Assembly: GCA_945787595.1 (NCBI GenBank)
Contig: CALZJV010000025.1
Span: 1 to 21,874 of the forward strand
DNA: 21,874 nucleotides
From: an uncultured Desulfobacterales bacterium
Lineage (GTDB): Bacteria > Desulfobacterota > Desulfobacteria > Desulfobacterales > JAFDCJ01
Reading direction: 5' to 3'
Below the pieces are notes generated by a model that ran no database searches, was not told the DNA's origin, and saw only the letters and a list, made by a program, of their open reading frames with translations. Positions 1 through 8,176 of the stretch are shown in pieces. How positions within the stretch are numbered: the stretch's first letter is position 1; every line of letters starts with the position of its first letter. A program made the translations under genes and the position numbers.

Positions 1-1
1 G

Positions 2-136
2 GCAAACGGTAAAGATTACATTGCCGTCATACAGGCACTTGCCGCAGAAGATTCAGAAAACGGCGTCCGATGGCTTCAGGGGATTGTAGACGACATCACG
101 GCGAATGCGCAACGAATCGTACCGTCGCTTGCGTAG
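2..136 (+). CDS. C-terminal fragment of an unidentified protein (5' part outside window)
   Basis: An open frame runs from base 2 to a TAG stop at 134-136 and gives 44 residues ending in ITANAQRIVPSLA. It starts outside the window, so only the tail is visible. The codon use looks protein-like (mixed alanine, aspartate and isoleucine, no stops), and the frame ends 61 bases before glmM on the same strand, which fits a gene upstream of glmM. I do not recognise the family: the tail is a mildly amphipathic helix-like segment with no motif, and no function is proposed. Confidence 0.55.
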   Translation, partial: ANGKDYIAVIQALAAEDSENGVRWLQGIVDDITANAQRIVPSLA

Positions 137-186
137 TCCAGCTTTCATGGTAATGAATTACTTAGCATCATAAAAACGATAAACTA

Positions 187-192
187 AAGGGA
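187..192 (+). promoter_or_regulatory. Ribosome binding site of glmM
   Basis: A purine-rich AAAGGGA-type Shine-Dalgarno element lies about 6 bases before the ATG at 198 and supports that start. The downstream protein begins directly with the GTLFGTDGIRG motif expected at the N-terminus of the family. Confidence 0.55.
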
Positions 193-197
193 CTTTT

Positions 198-1550
198 ATG
201 GGAACGTTATTTGGTACAGACGGTATTCGCGGGGTGGCCAATGAATACCCGATGACAGCCGAGATGGCAGTACGTGTCGGCAGGGCGGTTGCCACGGTTT
301 TTAACGACCACAGGGGCAAGCCGAAAATAATTATCGGCCGGGACACCCGATTGTCCGGACAAATGCTGGAGTCTGCGATGGTTGCCGGTATCTGTTCGGC
401 CGGAGGTGATGCATATCTGACCGGTGTACTTCCCACTCCTGGGGTTGCCTTTACGGCATCCGCCGCTAAAGCCCAAGCGGGGGTTGTGATTTCGGCCTCT
501 CACAATCCCTTTTATGACAATGGGATAAAGCTCTTTAAAGGAAACGGATACAAGCTTTCCGATGAAAAAGAAACTGAAATCGAGAGATTAGTATTGGATG
601 ACACTATCGCCGAGCAGTCTCTAACAGTGCGAGAAACAGGCGCGGTAATCATCCGAAATGGTGCCTCCAAGAAATATATCGGCTTTCTTAAAAGTACCTT
701 ACCGGCAGATCTTTCGCTAAAAGGCTTAAAGATTGTACTGGATTGCGCCAATGGTGCAACTTTTCGGACAGCTCCGCAATTGTTTTCTGATCTCGGTGCC
801 GAGGTGGCAGCTATAGGTGTTGATCCGGACGGTAAAAATATCAATCACCATTGTGGTTCCGAACATCCTGCGGGCCTGATTCAAATGGTTTTGGAAACCA
901 GGGCCGATATCGGACTGGCATTGGATGGCGATGGTGATCGGCTGATAGCCGTGGATGAAAAAGGTCAAATTTTATCCGGCGACCAGATCCTGTTGATTTG
1001 CACCTTTTTATTGAAGCATCAGGGGCGTTTAAAAAACCAATGCGTCGTCAGCACGGTAATGAGTAATATGGGGCTGGGCGTTGCGCTTAAAAAAATGGGC
1101 ATTCGTCATGAAAAGTCAAAAGTCGGTGACCGTTACGTGATGGAAAAAATGCATGTCTGCGGAGCGGTGATTGGCGGTGAGGATTCAGGCCACATGATAT
1201 TCGCCGATCACCACACCACCGGCGACGGCAGCTTAACGGGTCTGAAGCTGATCGAAGCCTTACAGACGAAAAACAAGCCCCTTTCGGAGCTAAGCAGGAT
1301 GATGTCCCCCTATCCCCAAGTTTTGATCAATGTAGAGGTTCACAGCAAGCCGGACATTGATTCCGTGCCGGAGGTTGTCGATGTCATTAAATCGGCAGAA
1401 TCCGAATTGGGGGACAGGGGCAGGGTGCTCGTACGTTATTCCGGTACCCAACCCATCTGCCGGATTATGGTGGAAGGCCCCAGTGAAAGCGATACTCAAA
1501 GATATTGTCAACAAATATCTGATATAATTAATAAAAAAATTGGTATCTGA
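198..1550 (+). CDS. glmM: Phosphoglucosamine mutase
   Basis: This cytoplasmic enzyme interconverts glucosamine-6-phosphate and glucosamine-1-phosphate, the step before UDP-GlcNAc synthesis for peptidoglycan and lipopolysaccharide. The 450 residues match the usual length of about 445. The N-terminus reads GTLFGTDGIRGVAN. The phosphoserine loop is ISASHNPFYDNGIK with Ser101 as the phosphorylated residue. The metal loop is DGDGDR (243-248), the sugar-binding loop is GGEDSGH, and the C-terminal phosphate-binding loop is RYSGTQP from residue 413, where most GlmM proteins have R-x-SGTEP. The GTDGIRG start and the length favour GlmM over phosphomannomutase, but the variant sugar and phosphate loops leave some room for a related hexosephosphate mutase. 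The gene stands between a + strand gene of unknown identity and the convergent Bax-inhibitor-like gene. Confidence 0.9.
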   Translation: MGTLFGTDGIRGVANEYPMTAEMAVRVGRAVATVFNDHRGKPKIIIGRDTRLSGQMLESAMVAGICSAGGDAYLTGVLPTPGVAFTASAAKAQAGVVISASHNPFYDNGIKLFKGNGYKLSDEKETEIERLVLDDTIAEQSLTVRETGAVIIRNGASKKYIGFLKSTLPADLSLKGLKIVLDCANGATFRTAPQLFSDLGAEVAAIGVDPDGKNINHHCGSEHPAGLIQMVLETRADIGLALDGDGDRLIAVDEKGQILSGDQILLICTFLLKHQGRLKNQCVVSTVMSNMGLGVALKKMGIRHEKSKVGDRYVMEKMHVCGAVIGGEDSGHMIFADHHTTGDGSLTGLKLIEALQTKNKPLSELSRMMSPYPQVLINVEVHSKPDIDSVPEVVDVIKSAESELGDRGRVLVRYSGTQPICRIMVEGPSESDTQRYCQQISDIINKKIGI

Positions 1551-1570
1551 CGGTGGGGGAGATGGAGAAT

Positions 1571-1613
1571 TGGGGAACCGGGGAAATTAAATCACTTTCT
1601 CCCCGGTTCACCA
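1571..1613. terminator. Hairpin between convergent glmM and BI-1 gene
   Basis: AACCGGGGA at 1576-1584 is the exact reverse complement of TCCCCGGTT at 1600-1608. The pairing extends outward to 1571 and 1613 with one mismatch, giving a GC-rich stem of about 14 pairs with a 15-base loop. It sits between the stops of two convergent genes (1550 and 1623), where a bidirectional terminator is expected. There is no strong T-run on either side, so its efficiency as a factor-independent terminator is uncertain. Confidence 0.5.
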
Positions 1614-1622
1614 GTTGACTTA

Positions 1623-2324
1623 TTACTCGCGACCGCCAAGAATTCTCAGCAGCATCAGAAAGAGGTTGATAAAATCCAGATATAATTTCAGCGCGCCTAA
1701 GATCGCGCCTTTTCTGACCACGGCGGCCTCCACTCCATCCGGCTGAGTCACGGCCATGGTCTTAAGGTGCTGGGTATCATAGGCCGTCAGTCCCACAAAA
1801 ACGATGACGCCGATGTAGCTGATGATCATGCTCATTGCAGAACTGCGGAAAAACATATTAACCACCGAGGCAATGATGATGCCGATCAATCCCATGGTCA
1901 GAAAGCCGCCCATGGAGGTCAAATCCCGTTTGGTGGTCCATCCGTAAAGACTGACGGCAACAAAGGTAGCCGCACAGATAAAAAATGTTGAAGTAATGGA
2001 TGAAGCAGTATACACCAGAAAGATAAAAGACAAGGTGGCACCATTCAGCGCGGAATAAAGAATGAAAAGTGCTGTGGCAGTTGATGCCTGCATTTTTTGA
2101 ACCCTTGCGCTGATGGTAAAAACCAGGGCAAGTTCCGCGATAATCAAGCCGAAAAACAAAATTTTGTTGCCGAAAATCAGTTGAATTAAACTAGGCGTGT
2201 TGGCGACATAAAGAGCCACCAGGCCGGTAAGTCCCAAACCGATGGCCATCCAGTTATAGACGCTGCGAATAAACGCATTGACCTGAGTTTGGACTTGAGT
2301 CTGCTTAAGGGGTACGGATTCCAT
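1623..2324 (-). CDS. Bax inhibitor-1 (BI-1)/YccA family membrane protein
   Basis: This 233-residue integral membrane protein has a short soluble N-terminus (about 1-20), seven hydrophobic segments between about 25 and 229, and the family signature AYDTQHLK at 181-188. Bacterial relatives such as Bacillus YetJ are pH-sensitive calcium leak channels in the inner membrane that use a pair of C-terminal aspartates. The matching residues here appear to be Asp183 (in YDTQ) and Asp217 (in LYLDFINLF), so the core of the channel seems intact. The spacing between them is longer than I recall for YetJ, because of a loop at about 190-205. The start is supported by an AGGAGG ribosome site 5 bases upstream. 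It is transcribed alone, divergently from the small gene at 2428. Its role in this organism is not shown by context. Confidence 0.9.
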   Translation of the reverse strand: MESVPLKQTQVQTQVNAFIRSVYNWMAIGLGLTGLVALYVANTPSLIQLIFGNKILFFGLIIAELALVFTISARVQKMQASTATALFILYSALNGATLSFIFLVYTASSITSTFFICAATFVAVSLYGWTTKRDLTSMGGFLTMGLIGIIIASVVNMFFRSSAMSMIISYIGVIVFVGLTAYDTQHLKTMAVTQPDGVEAAVVRKGAILGALKLYLDFINLFLMLLRILGGRE

Positions 2325-2329
2325 TGTTT

Positions 2330-2335
2330 CCTCCT
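2330..2335 (-). promoter_or_regulatory. Strong ribosome binding site of the BI-1 gene
   Basis: CCTCCT on the + strand reads AGGAGG on the coding strand, 5 bases before the ATG at 2324-2322. This is a perfect Shine-Dalgarno core and fixes the start of the membrane protein. Confidence 0.8.
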
Positions 2336-2427
2336 GTATTATATTAAATGATTAAATGGCTTTATTTATACTGTTAAATATAACACAATCATCGTTTTTT
2401 TCAAGATCAAGTCGAATTCTAACTGAT

Positions 2428-2742
2428 ATGAAACCGGAACAAATCTACCAGGAGCTTAGAGATCTGGCAGAAAAGTTTGAGATCACCGTTTCCGAACAAA
2501 ACCTTCGCATACCAGGCATCAAGGTGAAAAGCGGGTTGTGCAAAGTCAAGGGTAAGAATCTGTTTGTCATGGATAAACACAAATCCATCAACAGAAAAAT
2601 TGACATTCTGGCGTCTCAGCTGGCAGAATTCCCGCATGAGGACTTTTATATCATTCCGGCAATTCGTGAAATATTGGAAAAGAGGGGCATTCAAGCCATG
2701 AAAACGCAGAGATTCCCTGAGCCAATCAAAAAGTTTACATAA
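2428..2742 (+). CDS. Small conserved hypothetical protein upstream of xseA
   Basis: This predicted soluble protein has 104 residues, starting MKPEQIYQEL. It has a helical N-terminus (1-20), a likely beta segment around LRIPGIKVKSGLCKVKGKNLFVMDK, and a helical C-terminus around KIDILASQLAEF and PAIREILEKRG. The pattern SGLC-(K/R)-VKG followed by a DK and KIDILA block resembles unnamed small proteins I recall in deltaproteobacterial genomes, but I know of no assigned function. I chose the ATG at 2428 rather than the in-frame ATG at 2356: the extra 24 residues (serine and phenylalanine rich) look untranslated, and a TATACT -10-like box at 2367-2372 would place transcription start inside them. 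It ends 33 bases before xseA and is probably co-transcribed with it. Confidence 0.7.
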   Translation: MKPEQIYQELRDLAEKFEITVSEQNLRIPGIKVKSGLCKVKGKNLFVMDKHKSINRKIDILASQLAEFPHEDFYIIPAIREILEKRGIQAMKTQRFPEPIKKFT

Positions 2743-2775
2743 TATATCTTATCAGACGTTGTAAATATTTCAATT

Positions 2776-4152
2776 ATGTTCAGTGAGAACCAACTCATGC
2801 ATTACAATGAAGCCGAAGGACGGAAAAATATTTTTACGGTTTCCGAACTCAACGCGAATATTAAAAATTTAATTGAAGAAAACTTCCCCTTTGTCTGGAT
2901 TTTTGGAGAAATTTCAAATTTCCGCATCCCGGCTTCAGGCCATTTTTATTTCACATTAAGAGATGACGCATCCCAAATTAGCAGCGTGATGTTCCGAGGA
3001 CAGCAACGAAATCTGAAATTTGAGCCCGCGGACGGGCTAAATGTCACCGGTATGGGCCGGCTCAGTGTCTATGAACCCCGCGGTACCTATCAAGTTATCC
3101 TGGAATATCTGGAACCTTCAGGTGCCGGAGCTCTGCAATTTGCTTTTGAAAAGCTTAAAAAATATCTTGCCGCCGAAGGCTGTTTTGATGAAGATCATAA
3201 AAAACCTTTGCCATTTTTACCAAATAAAATCAGTCTGATAACCTCACCATCCGGTGCGGTTGTCCATGACATCCTGCACATAATCAACCGGCGCTTTCCC
3301 AATATGTCCATTCAGATCATTCCGGTTAAAGTCCAAGGTGAAGGTGCAGCCGAGCAAATTGTTGCCGCTTTGGAATGGCTGAATTTTGCTAAAGACACTG
3401 ATGTGGCTATTTTAGCCCGGGGCGGCGGATCCCTGGAAGATTTACAGGCTTTCAATTCGGAGCCTGTCGCCAGGGCAATTTTTGCGTCCGAAATTCCAAT
3501 CATTTCAGCAGTTGGTCATGAAACCGATTACACGATTTCCGATTTTGTGGCCGACCTGCGCGCACCCACACCATCTGCAGCCGCCGAACTGGTTGTTCCG
3601 AAGAAATCCGAACTTGAACAGCGATGTAAAGACATCCATCTACTTTTAAATATTAGAATAAATAATTATTTCAAATATTTAAAAAATAATCTGAATGAAC
3701 AATCCAACCGGCTGGTCAATCCCAGACGAAAACTTGAAGATTCCTACCTGAAAGTAGACGATCTCACAACACGTTTAAACCGGGTTCTGTCCCATCGAAT
3801 CCTGCGCGAACGTAAAAACCACGACTTTTGGGATGACAGGCTTCACGCCAATCGCCCGATTGATTTAATTAAAAATATTAAAATACAACTTGAACAAAAC
3901 CATAACAACCTAATAAAATCATTTGAGATATACAATAAAATAAATAAAATAAAGATTCGAGAACTATCGGCAAAACTGAAGGCCCTTAGCCCCATGGCTG
4001 TCCTGAAGCGGGGATACAGTATTACCCGTACCATCCCCGGTAACACCGTCGTAAAAGACTCTGCGACGGTGTCGTTGAATCAGGATCTGGAAGTCTTGGT
4101 GGCCCGAGGCCGGTTATTTTGTCGTGTAAAAGGAAAATCAACCAATGGCTAA
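2776..4152 (+). CDS. xseA: Exodeoxyribonuclease VII large subunit
   Basis: This is the catalytic subunit of exonuclease VII, which degrades single-stranded DNA from both ends into short oligonucleotides that are trimmed further by other nucleases; it acts in DNA repair. The 458 residues follow the family plan. There is an N-terminal OB-fold (about 20-115, with FTVSELN and GHFYFTLRDD). The nuclease core (about 125-300) contains ARGGGSLEDLQAFNSE from about residue 213, followed by SAVGHETDYTISDFVADLRAPTPSAAAE. A long coiled-coil region binds XseB, and the C-terminal segment reads LKRGYSI. An internal ATG at 2797 is an alternative start, since most homologues begin close to the FTVSEL motif and neither ATG has a strong ribosome site. 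The stop overlaps xseB by 8 bases, which implies translational coupling. Confidence 0.95.
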   Translation: MFSENQLMHYNEAEGRKNIFTVSELNANIKNLIEENFPFVWIFGEISNFRIPASGHFYFTLRDDASQISSVMFRGQQRNLKFEPADGLNVTGMGRLSVYEPRGTYQVILEYLEPSGAGALQFAFEKLKKYLAAEGCFDEDHKKPLPFLPNKISLITSPSGAVVHDILHIINRRFPNMSIQIIPVKVQGEGAAEQIVAALEWLNFAKDTDVAILARGGGSLEDLQAFNSEPVARAIFASEIPIISAVGHETDYTISDFVADLRAPTPSAAAELVVPKKSELEQRCKDIHLLLNIRINNYFKYLKNNLNEQSNRLVNPRRKLEDSYLKVDDLTTRLNRVLSHRILRERKNHDFWDDRLHANRPIDLIKNIKIQLEQNHNNLIKSFEIYNKINKIKIRELSAKLKALSPMAVLKRGYSITRTIPGNTVVKDSATVSLNQDLEVLVARGRLFCRVKGKSTNG

Positions 4153-4402
4153 AAAAACCTTTGAGACGGCTATGAAACAACTTGAGCAAATTGTTCAAAA
4201 CCTGGAAACCGATGATATGCCCCTGGAAAAGGCAATTAAAACATTCGAAGAAGGGATTAAAATTTCAAAATATTGTTCTGAAAAGTTGGACGAATCTGAA
4301 AAAAGAATTACACTATTGATGCAGGATTCCAGTGGGAAAAAGGTATCTGAGATACCTTTTGCAGCTGAAAATGGGATCTCCGAGAAAAACGATGACAATT
4401 GA
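4145..4402 (+). CDS. xseB: Exodeoxyribonuclease VII small subunit
   Basis: This 85-residue protein is the small helical partner of XseA; several copies bind the large subunit's coiled-coil arm. It carries the family pattern FETAMKQLEQIVQNLET at 5-21, then the acidic turn DDMPLEKAIKTFEEG and a second helix with EKLDESEKRI, the expected helix-turn-helix pair. The tail after residue 62 is low in conservation. The ATG lies inside the last codons of xseA (8-base overlap), and ispA follows after 19 bases, so it belongs to the xseA-xseB-ispA-dxs run. The length is normal for the family. Confidence 0.93.
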   Translation: MAKKTFETAMKQLEQIVQNLETDDMPLEKAIKTFEEGIKISKYCSEKLDESEKRITLLMQDSSGKKVSEIPFAAENGISEKNDDN

Positions 4403-4421
4403 TGAAACCTATTGATGGGTT

Positions 4422-5312
4422 ATGTTTGATCTAAATGCTTACATAAAAAATAAAAATCAGCAAATTACCGTTGCACTTGAGAAAATATTGCATGATTCAC
4501 AACCTTCCGAACCGATTGCCGAAGCCATGAAATATTCACTGATGGCCGACGGCAAACGGATTCGTCCTGTTTTATGCCTTGCAGCAACCGAAGCCATGGG
4601 CGGAAAAGCGCAGGCTGTATTGCCGGCGGCTTGTGCCCTGGAAATTATCCACACCTACTCCCTCATTCACGATGATTTACCCGCCATGGACAATGACGAT
4701 CTACGCCGCGGAAAACCCACCTGTCACGTCGCCTTCGACGAAGCTACCGCTATTCTGGCGGGGGATGCATTGCTGACGCTTGCCTTTCAGGTCCTTTCGT
4801 CGGTTCAATTTAGCGATGAAAATCATGCTTCCGGTTGGCTGAAGGTCATTCATATCATTTCTACCGCTGCCGGTTATCAGGGCATGATCCGGGGACAGAT
4901 GCTGGACATGGCTTCCGAAGGGCAGCATCTTACGGTTGAAGAACTTAAGTCCATGCACGCCTTAAAAACAGGGGCACTTATCGAGGCCTCTTTGCTATGC
5001 GGCGCATTGCTGGCAAATGCCCGAAAAAGCCAAATGGAAATCCTGAAAATTTACGCGGGCAAAATCGGGCTTGCATTTCAGGTTACAGACGATATCTTGA
5101 ATGTTGAAGGCAACCCGAAAGTAATGGGCAAGGCTGTGGGTACTGACGAATTACGTGAAAAAAACACCTACCCTGCCCTTCTGGGCCTCGAAGCATCAAG
5201 ACAATTTGCTGAAAATCTTGTGAAGGATGCATTGCAGTCGCTTGAATTTTTTGATAAAAAGGCCGAGCCACTGCGTGCATTGGCAACCTATATCATTGAA
5301 AGAAAACGGTAA
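4422..5312 (+). CDS. ispA: Polyprenyl (farnesyl/geranylgeranyl) diphosphate synthase
   Basis: This trans-isoprenyl diphosphate synthase condenses isopentenyl diphosphate with allylic diphosphates to make C15 or C20 prenyl chains for quinones, undecaprenol and related lipids. The 296 residues contain the first aspartate-rich motif DDLPAMD at 84-90, followed by a downstream RRGKPT, and the second motif DDILN at 223-227 in VTDDILNVEG. GKRIRP near residue 45 binds diphosphate. Two residues between the aspartate pair and the next aspartate group, as in DDxxxxD, match bacterial IspA-type enzymes. Product chain length cannot be fixed from this reading. It lies between xseB and dxs, so the first enzyme of the non-mevalonate pathway and a prenyl transferase are made together, an arrangement common in Proteobacteria. 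Confidence 0.93.
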   Translation: MFDLNAYIKNKNQQITVALEKILHDSQPSEPIAEAMKYSLMADGKRIRPVLCLAATEAMGGKAQAVLPAACALEIIHTYSLIHDDLPAMDNDDLRRGKPTCHVAFDEATAILAGDALLTLAFQVLSSVQFSDENHASGWLKVIHIISTAAGYQGMIRGQMLDMASEGQHLTVEELKSMHALKTGALIEASLLCGALLANARKSQMEILKIYAGKIGLAFQVTDDILNVEGNPKVMGKAVGTDELREKNTYPALLGLEASRQFAENLVKDALQSLEFFDKKAEPLRALATYIIERKR

Positions 5313-5336
5313 TACTAAAAATGGAGTTCGATTGCG

Positions 5337-7220
5337 TTGAGCCTTTTAGAAAAGATCAATACACCTGCTGACTTAAAGAAGCTTTCAAGGAAACAACTTC
5401 CGGACCTGGCTCAAGAAATTCGTAAAGTCATTGTTGAAGTCGTATCGAAAAACGGCGGACATCTGGCCTCAAGTCTTGGTTCGGTTGAATTGACCATTGC
5501 TATCCATTATGTCTTTGACACTCCGAATGATAAGCTCATCTGGGATGTCGGGCACCAAGCCTATGCCCATAAATTATTGACGGGCAGGCACGATCAATTC
5601 CATTCTCTTCGTCAGTACAAGGGCATATCCGGCTTTACGCGCATGAAAGAGAGTCCCTATGACACATTTTCCACCGGGCACAGCTCCACCTCCATATCGG
5701 CAGGCCTGGGAATAGCCCATGCCAAGCATTTAAAGAAAGAGAAATCAAAAGTGATTGCCGTTATCGGCGATGGGTCCATGACGGCCGGCATTGCCTTCGA
5801 GGGACTCAATCAGGCCGGTGATAAATTTAAAAATACCCAACTCATCGTGATCTTAAATGACAACGACATGTCTATATCCCACAATGTCGGCGCCCTATCC
5901 TCCTTCTTAAGCCGAAAGTTTTCTTCCAAGAGACTCCAGGAAGCCAGAAAAGATTTTGGGGTCTTTCTAAAATCTTTGCCTAAAATCGGAGACGAAATTT
6001 ATCAAATTGCTAAACGAACCGAGGAATCTTTTAAAACCTTCACCACACCGGGTATGTTGTTTGAAGCTTTCGATTTCGAATACTTTGGCCCCATCAACGG
6101 GCATAGATTAAATCATCTGATTGATATTCTGAATAACGTAAAATACCTGAATGAACCGGTTCTGCTTCATGTCACCACTCAAAAAGGCAAGGGATATCCT
6201 CCTGCAGAAAAAAACCCGGTCTATTTTCATGGATGCGGTTGTTTTGAAATAGAAACCGGGATTTGCACTGATCCCAAGAATCCTGTTCCGTCATACACGG
6301 AGTTTTTTGGCCAATCCATGGTCCAGATGGCGAAACAAGACAAGCGCATCGTTGCAGTAACTGCTGCCATGCCTGAAGGAACAGGGTTGGCCGAATTTGC
6401 ACGCAGATATCCTGATCGATTTTTCGATGTTGGAATTGCCGAACAACACGGCGTTACCTTTGCGGCCGGCCTGGCCACTGAAGGATTGAAACCGGTCATC
6501 GCTATCTATTCTACATTTCTGCAACGGGCCTATGATCAGGTTTTGCATGATGTGTGTCTGGAGCGACTGCCTGTAATTTTTGCTATAGATCGAGGGGGCA
6601 TTGTCGGCGAAGATGGATCTACCCATCACGGGCTTTTTGACTTGTCCTACCTCAGGAGTCTGCCCAATATGGTGGTGATGGCTCCCGCAGACGAAAATGA
6701 ATTGTGCCGCATGCTTGCCACGGCGCTGAGCTATGACGGCCCCATTGCCTTTCGCTATCCCCGTGGAACAGCGACCGGCGTTCCATTGGACGAAAAAATA
6801 CGACCATTGCCCATCGGACAAGCGAAAGTTCTGGAAGAAGGCAAGGATGTTCTGATTCTAGCAATCGGCAGGCCGGTCGGCGACGCTCTGGAAGCCCGCA
6901 CAATTCTAATGGAACAAGGTATTTCCGCTGCTGTCGTCAACTGTAGGTTCGTCAAACCTTTGGATGTGGATTTGATTTGCGCTCTATCCGAAAAAATCCC
7001 GCGAATCATCACTGTTGAAGAAAATGTACGCCAGGGCGGATTCGGCAGCGCAATACTCGAAACATTGAGTGAACGCGATATCACTGGTTTTCACATCGAG
7101 CGTATTGGTATCGCGGATGTCTTTGTCGAACATGGACCTCAAAAAATTCTGAGATCCGAGTATGGCATTGACGTTCCGGATATTGTGAAGGCGGCCAAGC
7201 ATTTGATCAAGGTTGCTTGA
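5337..7220 (+). CDS. dxs: 1-deoxy-D-xylulose-5-phosphate synthase
   Basis: This thiamine-diphosphate enzyme joins pyruvate and glyceraldehyde-3-phosphate to make DXP, the entry step of the MEP isoprenoid pathway and a precursor for thiamine and pyridoxal. The 627 residues are close to the 620 of E. coli. The thiamine-diphosphate motif starts GDGSMTAG at 144. His42 (HLASSLGSVELT) and His73 (WDVGHQAYAHK) match known active-site histidines, and Glu369 in DVGIAEQHG is the catalytic glutamate. The transketolase C-terminal domain (about 500-620) is complete. The start is a TTG at 5337: no in-frame ATG or GTG fits, the protein then begins SLLEKINTP as expected, and GGAG lies about 10 bases upstream. 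It follows ispA by 24 bases. Confidence 0.95.
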   Translation: MSLLEKINTPADLKKLSRKQLPDLAQEIRKVIVEVVSKNGGHLASSLGSVELTIAIHYVFDTPNDKLIWDVGHQAYAHKLLTGRHDQFHSLRQYKGISGFTRMKESPYDTFSTGHSSTSISAGLGIAHAKHLKKEKSKVIAVIGDGSMTAGIAFEGLNQAGDKFKNTQLIVILNDNDMSISHNVGALSSFLSRKFSSKRLQEARKDFGVFLKSLPKIGDEIYQIAKRTEESFKTFTTPGMLFEAFDFEYFGPINGHRLNHLIDILNNVKYLNEPVLLHVTTQKGKGYPPAEKNPVYFHGCGCFEIETGICTDPKNPVPSYTEFFGQSMVQMAKQDKRIVAVTAAMPEGTGLAEFARRYPDRFFDVGIAEQHGVTFAAGLATEGLKPVIAIYSTFLQRAYDQVLHDVCLERLPVIFAIDRGGIVGEDGSTHHGLFDLSYLRSLPNMVVMAPADENELCRMLATALSYDGPIAFRYPRGTATGVPLDEKIRPLPIGQAKVLEEGKDVLILAIGRPVGDALEARTILMEQGISAAVVNCRFVKPLDVDLICALSEKIPRIITVEENVRQGGFGSAILETLSERDITGFHIERIGIADVFVEHGPQKILRSEYGIDVPDIVKAAKHLIKVA

Positions 7221-7321
7221 ACTTAAATTGAAGGATTGTTATTAGACCTCGTCACGCCCTTTCCTCAAAAATAACGAATCCAAGAAATGAACCAGAAGCC
7301 CAAAACCGGGAATTATTTGAC

Positions 7322-8074
7322 TTGGCGACAAACAGAAAAAGACTCGACTTGCTGATCGCTGAGAGACGCATGGCCCCAAGCCGACAGCGAGCCCGCGCCA
7401 TGATAATGGCCGGTAAAATCTTGGTCAATAACCAGCCAGTGGACAAAGCGGGATTTTTGGTTTCGGCAACCGACAGCATCGTGCTGAAGGAAAAAGATAT
7501 TCCCTATGTCAGCCGGGGTGGCATAAAACTTGAAGGTGCCTTGAAGGCCTTAGATTTGATAGTGGAAGGCTGTATCTGCCTGGATGTCGGCGCCTCCACC
7601 GGAGGCTTTACCGATTGCCTGCTGCAACATGGAGCCTCTCGCGTTTATGCAGTCGATGTCGGCTACGGCCAACTGGCCTGGAAATTGAGACAGGATCCGC
7701 GGGTAGTGGTTATCGAGCGCACCAATATTCGGCACCTGTCGGCCGAAGTCATCGCCGAGCCGGTTGATCTGGTGACCATCGATGTGTCTTTTATTTCCTT
7801 AAAGATTGTCGTCCCTGCCGTCACGGCTTTGGTAGGTAGAGATGCCCGGATTCTGGCACTGATAAAGCCACAATTTGAAGTCGGCAAGAACCAGGTCGGG
7901 AAAGGCGGAGTGGTCAGGGATGCGACGCTTCACAAGGGTGTGATCGAAACCTTATCTGCATTTTTTCAAGCCGAGGGTTTAGTATTGGGGAGGATTTTAC
8001 CGTCACCAATTCTTGGCCCGAAAGGAAATCGTGAATATTTTATTTTACTGGGACAACAGCCGGATTTGACCTGA
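7322..8074 (+). CDS. tlyA: TlyA-family rRNA 2'-O-methyltransferase
   Basis: This 250-residue protein has an N-terminal S4 RNA-binding domain (about 1-65, starting RKRLDLLIAERRMAPSRQRA) and an FtsJ/RrmJ-like methyltransferase domain (about 65-245). The SAM site reads CLDVGASTGGFTDCLL. Putative catalytic residues of the FtsJ type are the lysine in SRGGIKLEGAL, the aspartate in TIDVSFISL and the lysine in LIKPQFEVG. Mycobacterial TlyA methylates 16S and 23S rRNA and also has haemolysin-like annotations from older work; rRNA methylation is the better supported role. The start is a TTG at 7322; no in-frame ATG lies upstream before the intergenic region. There are 101 bases between dxs and this gene, but the cluster order is the usual one. 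Confidence 0.9.
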   Translation: MATNRKRLDLLIAERRMAPSRQRARAMIMAGKILVNNQPVDKAGFLVSATDSIVLKEKDIPYVSRGGIKLEGALKALDLIVEGCICLDVGASTGGFTDCLLQHGASRVYAVDVGYGQLAWKLRQDPRVVVIERTNIRHLSAEVIAEPVDLVTIDVSFISLKIVVPAVTALVGRDARILALIKPQFEVGKNQVGKGGVVRDATLHKGVIETLSAFFQAEGLVLGRILPSPILGPKGNREYFILLGQQPDLT

Positions 8075-8160
8075 TTTTGGGCTTGCTTTTTTTTAGTTTA
8101 GCAGTTAAGGATGTTAGTTTAAAAATTGCCATACGCAGTAAAAATCAAAAAGGGATTAAT

Positions 8161-8170
8161 AAGGAGAGGA
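8161..8170 (+). promoter_or_regulatory. Ribosome binding site of the EF-G-like gene
   Basis: AAGGAGAGGA ends 6 bases before the ATG at 8177. This strong Shine-Dalgarno sequence decides the start. The upstream gap from tlyA (8075-8176) is AT-rich, and I see no convincing -35/-10 pair in it. Confidence 0.7.
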
Positions 8171-8176
8171 GCTTAA

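Noticed and set aside
2356..2427. N-terminal extension of the small protein before xseA
   Set aside because: The 24 extra residues look untranslated, and a -10-like box lies within them; the ATG at 2428 is preferred.
6291..6821. 176-residue open frame antisense to dxs
   Set aside because: It lies wholly inside dxs on the other strand, has no recognisable motif, and dxs itself is complete and conserved.
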